Shown: positions 17,498 to 27,510, numbered from the stretch's first letter. The stretch is DNA of 64,000 bases from SIG607 sp045605385 (GCA_045605385.1 JAZUPW010000017.1:1-64000), one strand, 5' to 3'. Program-made: numbers and translations. The notes: generated by a model not told the origin, from the sequence alone.

Positions 17498-18340
17498 TTA
17501 TGATTTTTCCGCAAAGAATTTTCTATACACCGACGGCGAACAACCTATAATATTTTTAAAAACTCGATTAAAGTATGTAGGCGAAGAAAAACCGCTATCT
17601 ATTGCAATTTCTAAAATCGAAACACCTTTTTGCTTCAATTTTTCTACCGCAAAATCCACTCGCAAAAAATTAATATATTCAAAAATAGTTGCACCAGTTA
17701 CCGATTTAAAGTAATGACACAAAGCATACTTATTATAACTAACCTCATTGCAAATTTCATTCAACGTAATAGGCGTTTTAAAATTTTCGTTTATAAACCT
17801 AACAATCACTTCAATTTTTTCAATTTGCTTTGCAGAAATTGTTGGGGCGGTAATAAAAGATTTAGCAAACATAAACGCTATCAACTCGTAAATATACGCT
17901 TTTACATACCATTTACTGCTTATCTGCTTTTCATAATATTTCTCAATAATTTTATTTAGTATTTCTTCTACTTCATTGTCATCGCAAAATTTCAAATACG
18001 GTTTAGATTTAGTGCATGAAACAAACTCGTACAATTTTGAAAACTCGTTATCATTAGCGTTTTCCATAAAAAAGTTAACGCCTATATGCATATAAGAAAT
18101 TTCCGCATCTTTTGACCACAGTTTGTGGCCCGTGTTACTATTTATAAAGATAATCTCTTTGGATTGAAGTTGAATCAACTCGTTATTTACATAACAACTT
18201 AATTCTCCGCTTTCTACCCTAACAACTTCTACCGCCGTATGCGAATGAACTCCTCTGTAAGTCGCACCCTGACACATATTTAAATGATAAAGTTTTATTG
18301 GAAGCATAGTTTCTTCGAAATAAATAATTTCTTTTTCCAT
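17498..18340 (-). CDS. AraC-family transcriptional regulator
   Basis: This 280-residue protein has a cupin-like N-terminal sensor (about 10-95, with HSHTAVEVVRVESGEL) and a C-terminal AraC DNA-binding domain (about 185-280, ending SGFSSPTYFNRVFKNIIGCSPSVYRK). The ATG at 18340 has AGAGGCG upstream. It is divergent from an MFS transporter and a GH39 glycosidase, which it very likely controls in response to a pentoside or related sugar. Confidence 0.88.
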   Translation of the reverse strand: MEKEIIYFEETMLPIKLYHLNMCQGATYRGVHSHTAVEVVRVESGELSCYVNNELIQLQSKEIIFINSNTGHKLWSKDAEISYMHIGVNFFMENANDNEFSKLYEFVSCTKSKPYLKFCDDNEVEEILNKIIEKYYEKQISSKWYVKAYIYELIAFMFAKSFITAPTISAKQIEKIEVIVRFINENFKTPITLNEICNEVSYNKYALCHYFKSVTGATIFEYINFLRVDFAVEKLKQKGVSILEIAIDSGFSSPTYFNRVFKNIIGCSPSVYRKFFAEKS

Positions 18341-18482
18341 AAAACGCCTCTTTCGCAATATAGTATAGATTTTAGCCAACATTGATATAGAAAACATCAA
18401 AATTATTTTATATTATTATATTGCAACATACAAAAAAAGTAAAGTGTTAAAACTGTGCGCTTTCCTTTAAAGAGGATAATAT

Positions 18483-19754
18483 ATGAATAGCGGTATCTCG
18501 GATAAAATTAAATTAAGCCAATTGCTATATACGTTTGAAGCGGCTTTTGAATATCTAATTTCTATATTTGTTACAGGCTCCTTCCTAGCCACGCTCACTA
18601 AGCAGTTAGGCTTTTCAGATAGTTTAACGGGAATTATGTCTTCGGTAATTTCGCTTGGGTGCTTATTCCAACTTTTATCTTTATATATAAGGCCAAAACG
18701 AGAAAAAAGATTTGTAACCACATTAAGCATTCTTAATCAGTTGCTTTTTATGTTACTTTACGTGGTGCCTTTAACAAGATTCAACACCCAAATTAAAACC
18801 GTTCTTTTTACCTCTTTTATATTTATAGCATACTTAATATATAATGTTACGCATCCCAAAAAGATAAATTGGTTAATGTCTTTTGTAGAAAACCGAAATC
18901 GTGGGATTTTTACCGCAAATAAAGAAATTATTTCTCTTTTATCGGGAATGGCTTTTTCCTTTGTAATGGGCAGCGTAATTGACCATTTTTCTGCCAAAGG
19001 AAATATAAAACAAGCATTTGTTATATCTGCCGCAACAATTTTTATATTAATTTTGTTGCACTCGCTTACTATGATATTTGCCGCAGAAAATCAATTGCCA
19101 ACCAACGCAAAAATTAATATAAAGACTACCCTATCTGAACTTATAAAAGATAAAAACCTTTTGCGCATTACTATTGTTTTTATACTGCACAATATTGCTA
19201 CGTATATGACCACTCCGTTTTACGGTACCTACCAAGTAAACGAATTGGGTCTCAGTTTAAAATTCGTTTCTGCAATAGTTATGATTGGAAGTGTATCCAG
19301 AATTTTAATTTCAAGATTTTGGGGTAAATATGCCGATAAAAACTCATTTGCAGTTGTGCTAGAAAAATGTTTTATCTTTTCGGCGTTATCGCAAGTTTGC
19401 GTTGTATTCGCTTTTCCGTCTTCAAGCGGTAAAATAATGTTTGCTATATACTACCTATTACACGGAATTGCGTTGGGCGGAATAAACAGTGCGCTTATAA
19501 ATTTGATATTCGATTACGTTCCAACCGAAAAACGCGCCGATTCACTTGCAATAACACAAGCGTTAGCAGGTCTAACAGGTTTCTTAACTACGCTTTGTGT
19601 AAGTCCGCTTATTTCTTTAATTCAAAACAACGGCAATAAAATATTCGGCATAAATATTTATGCTCAACAATTCATCTCATTTTTTGGTTTTATAACAACA
19701 ATTTTAACAATACTGTTCGTTAGAACCGCTATCACAAAAAAGAATATAAAATAA
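18483..19754 (+). CDS. MFS transporter
   Basis: This 423-residue protein has about twelve membrane helices in two six-helix halves, a central cytoplasmic loop near 195-215 and an MFS-type loop motif RFWGKYADK in the second half. It is 15 nt upstream of a GH39 glycosidase, so uptake of the glycoside substrate is the natural guess. The RBS is AAAGAGG. Confidence 0.85.
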   Translation: MNSGISDKIKLSQLLYTFEAAFEYLISIFVTGSFLATLTKQLGFSDSLTGIMSSVISLGCLFQLLSLYIRPKREKRFVTTLSILNQLLFMLLYVVPLTRFNTQIKTVLFTSFIFIAYLIYNVTHPKKINWLMSFVENRNRGIFTANKEIISLLSGMAFSFVMGSVIDHFSAKGNIKQAFVISAATIFILILLHSLTMIFAAENQLPTNAKINIKTTLSELIKDKNLLRITIVFILHNIATYMTTPFYGTYQVNELGLSLKFVSAIVMIGSVSRILISRFWGKYADKNSFAVVLEKCFIFSALSQVCVVFAFPSSSGKIMFAIYYLLHGIALGGINSALINLIFDYVPTEKRADSLAITQALAGLTGFLTTLCVSPLISLIQNNGNKIFGINIYAQQFISFFGFITTILTILFVRTAITKKNIK

Positions 19755-19769
19755 AGGTGTGTGTGTAAA

Positions 19770-21083
19770 ATGGAAACCATAAAATTCGATTTAGCTAAAA
19801 AAGGCGATAAATTCAAAATCTTAAATGCAACCAACGGCGGTCCTTGGTATAAAAGACACGCTTTAGACCAATATCGCAGTAACCTTGCCGAATATAAGGC
19901 GGCAAGAATTCCTTATAGCCGTAACCACGATTCAGGCGTTGTGCCAACTTATGGTGGTCCGTATAGTCACGATATTAATAAAATATTCCCTGTATTTGAT
20001 GCAGACCCCTATGACCCCGATTCTTACGATTTCGCTTGTACCGATGAAGAAATATTAAAATGCCTTGAAGCAGGCACCGAAACCTATTTTAGACTTGGAC
20101 AAACAATAGAACATCAAATAAAAAAACACAATATTCTTCCGCCAAAAGATTTTAAAAAGTGGGCGGTTATCTGCGAACATATAATCCGCCACTATAATGA
20201 AGGTTGGGCAAACGGCTATAATTTTAATATAGAATATTGGGAAATTTGGAACGAACCCGATATGGTAAACGCTAATGGTACTAGTTGTACTTGGGGCGGT
20301 AGCAGAGAATTATTTTTAGACTTTTACGAAGTTGCCGCAAAACATTTAAAGGGTTGTTTCCCCCATTTAAAAATCGGCGGACCCGCTCTTTCAGATTCTA
20401 TGTCATTCGGCGAACTTTTCCTTAAAGAAATGCAAAAAAGAAACGTACCTTTAGATTTCTTTTCTTGGCATATTTATACCAACGATCCATCTAAAATGGT
20501 GTACCGAGCAAACTTTCTTAAAGAGTTGCTTATAAAATACGGCTATGAGAATGCCGAAAGTCATCTTAATGAATGGAATTATATTAAGGGATGGACAGAA
20601 GAGTTTGTTTATTCGCTTGAATGTATGCACGGTATAAAGGGTGCTGCGTTTGTTATGGCTTGTATTTGTGAGGCTCAAAAAAGTAACGCCGTTGATATGC
20701 TTATGTATTATGATACTCGCCCATCTACCTTTAACGGTGCGTTTGATTATTATACCGCGCGACCGTTAAAAGGCTATTATCCGCTTTATTGGTATGGTAT
20801 GTTTTACGATATGACTGCTGAAATTAAAGCAGAAAACAAATTAGAAGACATATATACCCTTTGTGGTGTCGATGAAAACGAAAAAGCTCTATCAATTATA
20901 ACCTATTATACCGACAACGACGATACCGCCGAAAACAAAACCGTTAAATTGGATTTTGGCAAAAGCGGAAAATACGAAGTTTATTTATTAGACCAAGAGC
21001 ATACCAATGAATTAATTTCAACAACAGATAATCTAACCTTTGAATTAAAACCAAACAGTTGTATTTTAATAAAGGAAATTTAA
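19770..21083 (+). CDS. GH39-family glycosidase (beta-xylosidase-like)
   Basis: This 437-residue cytoplasmic TIM-barrel glycosidase has the clan GH-A residues: acid/base E162 in EIWNEPD and nucleophile E268 in HLNEWNY. A small C-terminal beta domain follows (about 355-437). The ATG at 19770 has AAAGGTG 8 nt upstream. In GH39 the usual activities are beta-xylosidase and alpha-iduronidase-like. With the neighbouring MFS transporter and AraC regulator it forms a compact uptake-and-hydrolysis locus. Confidence 0.85.
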   Translation: METIKFDLAKKGDKFKILNATNGGPWYKRHALDQYRSNLAEYKAARIPYSRNHDSGVVPTYGGPYSHDINKIFPVFDADPYDPDSYDFACTDEEILKCLEAGTETYFRLGQTIEHQIKKHNILPPKDFKKWAVICEHIIRHYNEGWANGYNFNIEYWEIWNEPDMVNANGTSCTWGGSRELFLDFYEVAAKHLKGCFPHLKIGGPALSDSMSFGELFLKEMQKRNVPLDFFSWHIYTNDPSKMVYRANFLKELLIKYGYENAESHLNEWNYIKGWTEEFVYSLECMHGIKGAAFVMACICEAQKSNAVDMLMYYDTRPSTFNGAFDYYTARPLKGYYPLYWYGMFYDMTAEIKAENKLEDIYTLCGVDENEKALSIITYYTDNDDTAENKTVKLDFGKSGKYEVYLLDQEHTNELISTTDNLTFELKPNSCILIKEI

Positions 21084-21086
21084 AAT

Positions 21087-21117
21087 AAAGGCTTGACCGA
21101 AACGGTCAAGCCTTTTT
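21087..21117. terminator. GGCTTGACC-type bidirectional terminator (copy 4)
   Basis: AAAGGCTTGACCG pairs with CGGTCAAGCCTTT, with T-runs on both sides. It serves the convergent GH39 (+) and LysR (-) genes. Confidence 0.85.
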
Positions 21118-21129
21118 ACTTTTATTAAA

Positions 21130-22038
21130 TTATTCATTGATATAATCTTTTGCCGTTGAATTAAGCATTTCAATAAATTTTTGCATTAATTCCGACGCTT
21201 TTCTATCGGTACGTAAAATATAACCTATCGTGTAATAATCTTCACTTTCAAGCGGTATACTGATTATTCTACCATCGTTAAGTTGTGAGGGCATTATTCC
21301 TGTTCCTACCGTATAACAATCGGTAGAAAGCAACGCGTTCATCAAAGTTGCTCTATCATTTATTGCTATGTGCTTGTTGCTGTGAATATCTACTATCTCT
21401 TCGGCAAAAAAGGATACATTATGATCTCCTTGTTCATACGTAACGTACGGATATTTTTCTAAATTTTTTAACGAAATTAAAACATTGTTTGAAAGAGGAT
21501 GCTTTTTGCGAATAAACACATGCGGAAACGCTTTTAAAAATGGTGTAAACAACAAATTTCTCTTGCTTAAATATCGTTTCATAATGCCAATATCATTGGC
21601 TTTAATTGCAATTATACCAATATCGCAATATGCAGTTTCAACCTGATGTATAACATCATAAGTTTTCATTTCAGTTAATGAAAAATCAAAAAATTCTTCT
21701 TTGATTTCATCAACTAATTTTCCAAAAACATCTGCAACAAAATCGTAATGTTGTGTAGCAACATACAAACGCTTGTTTAATTTCTTATGGGTATATCTAT
21801 TAACGATAAAATCATTTTGTTCTGTTATGCATCTTGCATATCTTACAAACTCGGCGCCTTCTTCTGTCAAATAAACACCATTACCTGAACGCTCAAAAAT
21901 CTTAATATCAAATTCTTCTTCTAATTGTCTTACACTAACCGACAGACTTGATTGTGCTATAAACAATTGTTTTGCCGCCTCGTTAAACGAACCACATTCT
22001 GCAATTTTAAGAACGTATTTACACTGTGTAATTGTCAT
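21130..22038 (-). CDS. LysR-family transcriptional regulator
   Basis: This 302-residue regulator has an N-terminal winged helix-turn-helix (about 1-60, with CGSFNEAAKQLFIAQSSLS) and a C-terminal LysR substrate-binding domain (about 90-295). Its ATG lies 3 nt after the stop of the glycine-transporter-like gene, so it is the last gene of the tdh-kbl-transporter-lysR operon. LysR regulators usually respond to a pathway metabolite; threonine or glycine would fit here, by inference. Confidence 0.9.
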   Translation of the reverse strand: MTITQCKYVLKIAECGSFNEAAKQLFIAQSSLSVSVRQLEEEFDIKIFERSGNGVYLTEEGAEFVRYARCITEQNDFIVNRYTHKKLNKRLYVATQHYDFVADVFGKLVDEIKEEFFDFSLTEMKTYDVIHQVETAYCDIGIIAIKANDIGIMKRYLSKRNLLFTPFLKAFPHVFIRKKHPLSNNVLISLKNLEKYPYVTYEQGDHNVSFFAEEIVDIHSNKHIAINDRATLMNALLSTDCYTVGTGIMPSQLNDGRIISIPLESEDYYTIGYILRTDRKASELMQKFIEMLNSTAKDYINE

Positions 22039-22041
22039 ATT

Positions 22042-22704
22042 TTACCCTTTCGCAACATTATTTTTTAAATTTATTTTTGGCAACTCCCAATGATATTTTG
22101 CCGCCATAATCCTTATAACTACTATTATAGGCAACGCAACTATAAGCGCAACAATTTTATTTACATTTGCTCGTATTAGATAATATACAGTACTACCGAT
22201 AATAGATGCCAACGCATATATATGTTTCCTTAAAACATACGGTGTGCTGTCAACCAGAACATCACGCATAATACCGCCGCCTATTCCTGTGAGCAAACCC
22301 ATAGATATTGAAAAAACCGACATATCATAAAATCCTGCCTGATATGATGTTTCAATACCAATAACCGAAAAGATTGCAAGACCTATTGCATCAAAAAAAT
22401 TGTTAACACCTTCTATGCGTTTTTTAAAAGATTCAAACTTGTTTACATTGATATATGATACAATAAATACAACAATTGAGGTTACGGCAGCAATTATTAA
22501 TACAATAACATTATAAAATATATTCGGAGGAAATTTGCCCAAAAACAAATCCCTGATTATTCCTCCGCCAACCGAAGTAATACATCCAACAAGCGTTACA
22601 CCAAACAAATCCAAGCTGCATCTTATTGCTATCAATGCACCCGATATTGCAAAAGCAACGGTACCTATTATTTCCATTAAAAAAATTACTGTTAGTTCAT
22701 TCAT
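22042..22704 (-). CDS. UPF0126/TRIC-family membrane protein, probable glycine transporter
   Basis: This 220-residue protein has seven predicted helices made of two similar halves. Each half carries the Gly-rich motif SVGGGIIRDLF or GIGGGIMRDVL typical of the UPF0126 family (Pfam now names it glycine transporter; it is related to TRIC channels). It follows kbl by 17 nt in an operon that makes glycine from threonine, which supports glycine export or uptake. Substrate transport itself is not shown by the sequence. Confidence 0.85.
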   Translation of the reverse strand: MNELTVIFLMEIIGTVAFAISGALIAIRCSLDLFGVTLVGCITSVGGGIIRDLFLGKFPPNIFYNVIVLIIAAVTSIVVFIVSYINVNKFESFKKRIEGVNNFFDAIGLAIFSVIGIETSYQAGFYDMSVFSISMGLLTGIGGGIMRDVLVDSTPYVLRKHIYALASIIGSTVYYLIRANVNKIVALIVALPIIVVIRIMAAKYHWELPKINLKNNVAKG

Positions 22705-22721
22705 AATCTTTTTTGTATGGA

Positions 22722-23903
22722 TTATAAACCCATTTCTTTTTTTACTTCTTCAAAACATTTTACAATATAAATTATATCTTCTTCACTTAAAGCCGCAGAC
22801 ATTTGTGTTCTTATTCTTGCCTTACCTCTAGGAACTACCGGATACGAAAATGCAACTACATAAACACCTTTATCCATCATACGTTTAGCCATTTCAACGG
22901 CCTTGTGCTCATCATAAAGCATAATAGGAATAATTGGTGTACCGCCATCAATTACATCAAGGCCGATTTCTTTTATTTTGGTTGCAAATAAATTTGTATT
23001 GTTAAAAAGCTTTTCACGGATAGACAGGTCGTTTTCTAACATTTCCAAAACCTTTAACGATCCTGCAGTAACGGCGGGCGCTAATGTATTTGAGAAAAGG
23101 TATGGACGCGAACGTTGACGAAGCAGGTCAATGATTTCTTGTTTACCAGAGGTGAAACCACCCGACGCGCCACCAAGAGCCTTACCAAAGGTTCCGGTAA
23201 TAATATCTACTCTGCCGCTAACACCACAATGCTCTGGAGTGCCCCGACCTGTATCACCCATAAAACCAACGGCATGACTGTCGTCAACCATAACAAGCGC
23301 ATCATACTCGTCAGCAAGGTCGCAAATGCTTTTAAGATCAGCAACAATACCATCCATAGAAAAGACACCATCTGTTGCAATAAGCTTTATGCGGCTGTCT
23401 TTTGCTTCTTCGAGCTTCGCGCGAAGATCATCCATATTGTTGTTTTTATAACGGAATCTTTTTGCTTTACAAAGACGAACGCCGTCAATAATGCTTGCAT
23501 GGTTGAGTTCATCACTTATAACTGCATCTTCTTCGGTAAGAAGTGTTTCAAAAAGGCCACCGTTTGCATCAAAACAAGAAGAATAAAGAATTGTATCTTC
23601 CGTGCCCAAAAAAGCGCTTAATTTGTTTTCCAACTTCTTATGTAATTCTTGTGTGCCACATATAAATCTAACAGAAGAAAGTCCATAACCATAGTTATCA
23701 TAACTTTCTTTTGCGGCGTTAATAACATCAAGATTATTACCAAGACCTAAATAGTTATTAGCGCACATATTAATAACTTGTTTGCCATCCGAGAGTTTTA
23801 CCTTTGCACCCTGTGGTGTAGTTATAATTTTTTCGTTTTTGGTAAGACCTTCTTTTTCAATTGTTTCACAAGTTTCTTTAAAATATTTAAGTGCAGTTTT
23901 CAT
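22722..23903 (-). CDS. kbl: glycine C-acetyltransferase (2-amino-3-ketobutyrate CoA ligase)
   Basis: This 393-residue PLP enzyme of the alpha-oxoamine synthase family cleaves 2-amino-3-oxobutyrate with CoA to glycine and acetyl-CoA. Visible are MCANNYLGL near the N-terminus, DDSHAVGFMG near 205 (PLP-contacting Asp and His) and the Schiff-base Lys in GTFGKALGGASGG near 240. The ATG at 23903 has AAGGAG 7 nt upstream. It lies 11 nt after tdh, the enzyme that makes its unstable substrate. Related families (BioF, serine palmitoyltransferase) are unlikely in this context. Confidence 0.95.
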   Translation of the reverse strand: MKTALKYFKETCETIEKEGLTKNEKIITTPQGAKVKLSDGKQVINMCANNYLGLGNNLDVINAAKESYDNYGYGLSSVRFICGTQELHKKLENKLSAFLGTEDTILYSSCFDANGGLFETLLTEEDAVISDELNHASIIDGVRLCKAKRFRYKNNNMDDLRAKLEEAKDSRIKLIATDGVFSMDGIVADLKSICDLADEYDALVMVDDSHAVGFMGDTGRGTPEHCGVSGRVDIITGTFGKALGGASGGFTSGKQEIIDLLRQRSRPYLFSNTLAPAVTAGSLKVLEMLENDLSIREKLFNNTNLFATKIKEIGLDVIDGGTPIIPIMLYDEHKAVEMAKRMMDKGVYVVAFSYPVVPRGKARIRTQMSAALSEEDIIYIVKCFEEVKKEMGL

Positions 23904-23914
23904 ACTTTTTCTCC

Positions 23915-24949
23915 TTAATTTAATTTTGTCCAATCAAGAATAACCTTGCCGCATTTACCACTGTTCATAGCCTCAAAACCTTTTTCATATTCGGTTATGT
24001 CTAATCTGTGGGTAATAATATTTGAAATATCAAGGCCGCCCTGAAGCATCGCAGACATTTTGTACCAGGTTTCATGCATTTGTCTTCCATAGATACCTTT
24101 AATAATAAGACCGTTAAATATAACTTTTGACCAATCTATTTTGGTATCACTCTTCAATAAACCAAGCAAAGCAATTCTACCGCCGTGAATCATACAGTCT
24201 ATCATAGAATTAAATGCAATCTCACTGCCCGACATTTCAAGACCAACGTCAAAGCCTTCTTTAATGCCAATTTCGCTCATAAATAATTTTAAATCGGTTT
24301 TTGCAGTATTAACAGTGTATTGAATACCAAGAGTTTTTGCAAGTTTTAATCTTTCATCATTTATGTCTGTAATAACAACGTGACGTGCACCAACGAATTT
24401 ACAAACGGCTGCAGCCATAATTCCTATAGGTCCTGCACCTGTAATAAGAACATCTTCACCCGTAAGGTCAAAAGACAGTGCTGTATGAACTGCGTTACCA
24501 AACGGATCAAATATAGAATAAAGTTCTTCGGGAATATCTTTTTCGCATCGGCGTACATTTTCTTGAGGAATAACAAGGTATTGCGCAAAAGCACCATCAC
24601 GGTTAACGCCAACGCCAACGGTATCCTTACACAAGTGGCCATTACCGGCAAGGCAGTTTCTGCATTTACCGCAAACAATATGACCTTCACCGGAAACAAT
24701 ATCACCTATACACCAGTTTTTCACATTGGCACCAAGTTCTACGATTTCACCAACATATTCGTGGCCTATAACTCTTGGTGTCCGGATAGTTTTTTGTGAC
24801 CACTCATCCCAATTGTAAATATGCAAATCTGTTCCACAGATAGCAGTTTTATGTATCTTGATTTTTACATCATTATCAGACACCTGTGGTTCAGGAACAT
24901 CCTCAAACCATAGACCTTTTTGTGGATATTTTTTAACAAGCGCTTTCAT
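23915..24949 (-). CDS. tdh: L-threonine 3-dehydrogenase
   Basis: This 344-residue zinc-dependent medium-chain dehydrogenase has the catalytic zinc motif GHEYVGEI near 64, the structural zinc cysteines CGKCRNC then C (about 93-107), and the NAD-binding GAGPIGIMAA near 170. It oxidises L-threonine to 2-amino-3-oxobutyrate with NAD. Next to kbl it forms the standard threonine-to-glycine pathway. The upstream region (24950-25079) is very AT-rich and holds a TATAAT-like box, but the -35 is unclear. I see no riboswitch. Confidence 0.95.
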   Translation of the reverse strand: MKALVKKYPQKGLWFEDVPEPQVSDNDVKIKIHKTAICGTDLHIYNWDEWSQKTIRTPRVIGHEYVGEIVELGANVKNWCIGDIVSGEGHIVCGKCRNCLAGNGHLCKDTVGVGVNRDGAFAQYLVIPQENVRRCEKDIPEELYSIFDPFGNAVHTALSFDLTGEDVLITGAGPIGIMAAAVCKFVGARHVVITDINDERLKLAKTLGIQYTVNTAKTDLKLFMSEIGIKEGFDVGLEMSGSEIAFNSMIDCMIHGGRIALLGLLKSDTKIDWSKVIFNGLIIKGIYGRQMHETWYKMSAMLQGGLDISNIITHRLDITEYEKGFEAMNSGKCGKVILDWTKLN

Positions 24950-25079
24950 AACAGTATACCCCTCTTAATTATATTTCAATAATATTTTATCATTTCAATA
25001 TAAAAAAGGGTAATATTAAAAAACTATCAAAATCGTTCAAAAGTAATTAAAAAACTTTTTTATAAAATTAGTTAAAACA

Positions 25080-25161
25080 GGCTATAACCGTACCTGCTAT
25101 TTTAAATATATTTGCACCAACGCCTAAAATATAGCCTTCTGCTTGTGTCAACTTAGGACCC
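25080..25161 (-). repeat. displaced spoVAC 3' tail 1 (truncated) plus junction motif
   Basis: 25080-25139 encodes, on the minus strand, EGYILGVGANIFKIAG then TVIA, the start of the SpoVAC C-terminal region. It is cut after 20 codons; all other copies except copy 4 reach the SpoVAC end. 25140-25161 (GCTTGTGTCAACTTAGGACC) is a diverged form of the motif that follows every tail. This is the oldest-looking member of the array. Confidence 0.75.
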
Positions 25162-25188
25162 TTTAATTTGTAAAAATATAGCAAGATA

Positions 25189-26058
25189 CTACTCAAAGTT
25201 GTCATATTGCTTTCTTAGATTACTATACTCAGCTGGAGTGACGCCCACCTTTTTCAAAAAGCATCTATAAAATGTAGAATAGTCCTTAAAGCCTGCAGTA
25301 TATGCTGCTGTTTTTGCAGAGCCACCTGCGTTGAGAACTGACTGTGCCATTATGATGCGGCGTTGATTTATGTAATTGCCAAGCGCAAAGCCTGTTTCGT
25401 TTTTGAAAATTTTATACAGGCTTTTTTCTGACAAAAAGAAAGCATTTGATATCATCTTGTAATTTAAATCTTTAGAAAGATGCTCGTCAATGTATCTTAA
25501 AATTTTGGAAATCATTTCACCGTGCACATATGAATCAATGTTTTGGATTTGTTCGCTGTGTTCTTCAGCCTTTATCAAAAGCGTAAACAAACTTATAAGT
25601 GCACAAAAATCGTTATACGGCGAGTTAAGAGCAAGGCGATTTTCGATATCTCTTATCAGCTCATCGATTCCATTCTTTTGGGCAGCCTCTTTGCTTAATA
25701 TCAATATATTTCTTTTTATGAGTTTCTTATAAAGAGTAAAATCTGCTGTATTAAATCTAACGAATAAATCTTTGTTAAACAGTATTCGTTTTCTCATATA
25801 TCGACAACTGTTTTTTATAATTGGGCGGTGAAGCACACCGTTAGGGATAATAATGACCGTTCCCTCTTCTACACTGATGCGCCTACCCTCAAAGGCAAAA
25901 AACAGTTCTCCCTCTAAAAATTGGTATATTTCAAATTCTTGATAATGTGTATGTACTTCAAAATCACTGTTTGGCACCGCATTTTGCGTTAAAGCAGATA
26001 CAAATTTGATTGTGCCATTCAAACCATCATATTGTATTGAAAAGTCTTTGTTTTCCAT
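25189..26058 (-). CDS. AraC-family transcriptional regulator
   Basis: This 289-residue protein has an N-terminal cupin domain (about 30-95, with HTHYQEFEIYQFLEGEL) and a C-terminal AraC DNA-binding domain (about 185-285, with GFKDYSTFYRCFLKKVGVTPAEY). The ATG at 26058 is chosen, with GAGGT 10 nt upstream. It is divergent from a PHP/metallophosphoesterase gene pair that it may control. It lies in the first unit of the spoVAC-tail array, and its 3' end abuts the junction motif. Confidence 0.85.
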   Translation of the reverse strand: MENKDFSIQYDGLNGTIKFVSALTQNAVPNSDFEVHTHYQEFEIYQFLEGELFFAFEGRRISVEEGTVIIIPNGVLHRPIIKNSCRYMRKRILFNKDLFVRFNTADFTLYKKLIKRNILILSKEAAQKNGIDELIRDIENRLALNSPYNDFCALISLFTLLIKAEEHSEQIQNIDSYVHGEMISKILRYIDEHLSKDLNYKMISNAFFLSEKSLYKIFKNETGFALGNYINQRRIIMAQSVLNAGGSAKTAAYTAGFKDYSTFYRCFLKKVGVTPAEYSNLRKQYDNFE

Positions 26059-26179
26059 ATTTTTTATTACCTCGGTAGAAAAATGCAATATATTAGCATA
26101 ATTTCACAATTGATTTTGCAAAATTAGTATGATTTAATAGTAACACAAAAAACTCATTTGTCAATAAGGTGGAATTGCT

Positions 26180-26854
26180 ATGTTTAAGACCGAAACCCAT
26201 TTGCACATCAGCGAAGTCAGTCGTTGTTCACAAATTCCTGCAGAGGATATGGTAAATCTGTATCATAAAGCAGGATATAAAACACTGATTGTCTCCGACC
26301 ATTTTCAAGCAAGTTATTTTGATTCTTTAGGAGAAATCCCTTGGGATAAGAAGGTAGAAGCCTTTCTAAGCGGTTATAATAAAGCTAAATCAGCTGCCGA
26401 AAAATTATCTATGAATATTATTTTAGCTGCAGAAATACAATTTAACGGTTCGTGTAATCATTATTTAGTATACGGAATTGACGAAGTATTTTTGAAAAAG
26501 CGTCCTGATATACTGGATATGGGCATTGAAACTTTCTACCCTTACGCAAAGCAACATGGTGTTACTGTTATCCAAGCACACCCATGCAGAGATAATTTAT
26601 GTACACCCACACCAGAATTTGTTGATGGTTTTGAGGTTCATAACTCAAACCCTCGTCACAAAAATTTTACTTCAAAGGTAATTGAAATAGCACAACAGCA
26701 TAAAAAGCCTATGACTTCCGGTTCTGATACTCATCGCATAGAAGATGTCGCACTTTCCGGTGTTGTGACAGAAAAGGAAATTTGCACTGCCGACGATTAT
26801 ATAAAAATGCTATATAATGGTGAACTAAAAATGATAATGGGAGATTTCAAATAA
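26180..26854 (+). CDS. PHP-domain phosphoesterase
   Basis: This 224-residue protein of the polymerase-and-histidinol-phosphatase fold has the metal-binding set THLH (N-terminus), SDHF near 40, AEIQ near 85, QAHPCRDN near 137 and SDTHR near 190. Such enzymes hydrolyse phosphate esters with a trinuclear metal centre. Its stop codon overlaps the start of the following metallophosphoesterase by 1 nt, so the two form one operon. The substrate is unknown. Confidence 0.85.
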   Translation: MFKTETHLHISEVSRCSQIPAEDMVNLYHKAGYKTLIVSDHFQASYFDSLGEIPWDKKVEAFLSGYNKAKSAAEKLSMNIILAAEIQFNGSCNHYLVYGIDEVFLKKRPDILDMGIETFYPYAKQHGVTVIQAHPCRDNLCTPTPEFVDGFEVHNSNPRHKNFTSKVIEIAQQHKKPMTSGSDTHRIEDVALSGVVTEKEICTADDYIKMLYNGELKMIMGDFK

Positions 26855-27510
26855 TGATATATCTTATCAGTGATCCGCACGGTGGTGAAAACACACACGG
26901 GATTGAACGATATCTGGAAGTATGCACGGATTCTGATTTGTTGATCATTCTTGGCGATCTTGGTCTCAAGTTTCAAGATAATGAGGAAAATCGACGCTTT
27001 ACAAAATGGTTTTTATCCATTGACAAGCCTATCGCCGTGGTAGATGGAAATCATGAAAATTATGCCTTCATCAATTCTTTTCCAAATGATACATGGTGCG
27101 GAGGAAACGTGCATCGTCTATCTGATACCATCGTTCATTTAAAAAGAGGAAATATATATTGTATAAACGGCAAAACATTTTTTGTTATGGGCGGTTGTAA
27201 AAGCTCTGCCAAATGGAAAGAAATGGGGCTTTGGTACGAGGGAGAAGAACCAACAGAAGCCGAGCTTTCACTGGCTTACAGGAATTTAAGTAAATACAAC
27301 AATACGGTTGACTACGTGCTGACACATAAGTATGCTGACTACAAAGAGCAGGGCTATGCTAATTACCCTCCCTTAACTCTTGAAGGACTTACAATGCATA
27401 TAGATAGCAATATTAAATTTAAACATTGGTATTCAGGCCATTGGCATCGCACACAAATTATCGATGACTGCCATACGGTCGTTTATGATAAACCAATTGC
27501 TATTCCTTAA
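26854..27510 (+). CDS. calcineurin-like metallophosphoesterase
   Basis: This 218-residue protein shows all metal-ligand motifs of the family: SDPHG near 6, GDLG near 34, GNHEN near 65, a His in LTHKY near 157 and GHWHR near 197. It is translationally coupled to the PHP-domain gene, and a terminator follows. It is a two-metal phosphoesterase of unknown substrate. Confidence 0.88.
   Translation: MIYLISDPHGGENTHGIERYLEVCTDSDLLIILGDLGLKFQDNEENRRFTKWFLSIDKPIAVVDGNHENYAFINSFPNDTWCGGNVHRLSDTIVHLKRGNIYCINGKTFFVMGGCKSSAKWKEMGLWYEGEEPTEAELSLAYRNLSKYNNTVDYVLTHKYADYKEQGYANYPPLTLEGLTMHIDSNIKFKHWYSGHWHRTQIIDDCHTVVYDKPIAIP

Noticed and set aside
24950..25079. Glycine riboswitch upstream of tdh
   Set aside because: The leader is only AT-rich sequence without the conserved tandem aptamer elements.
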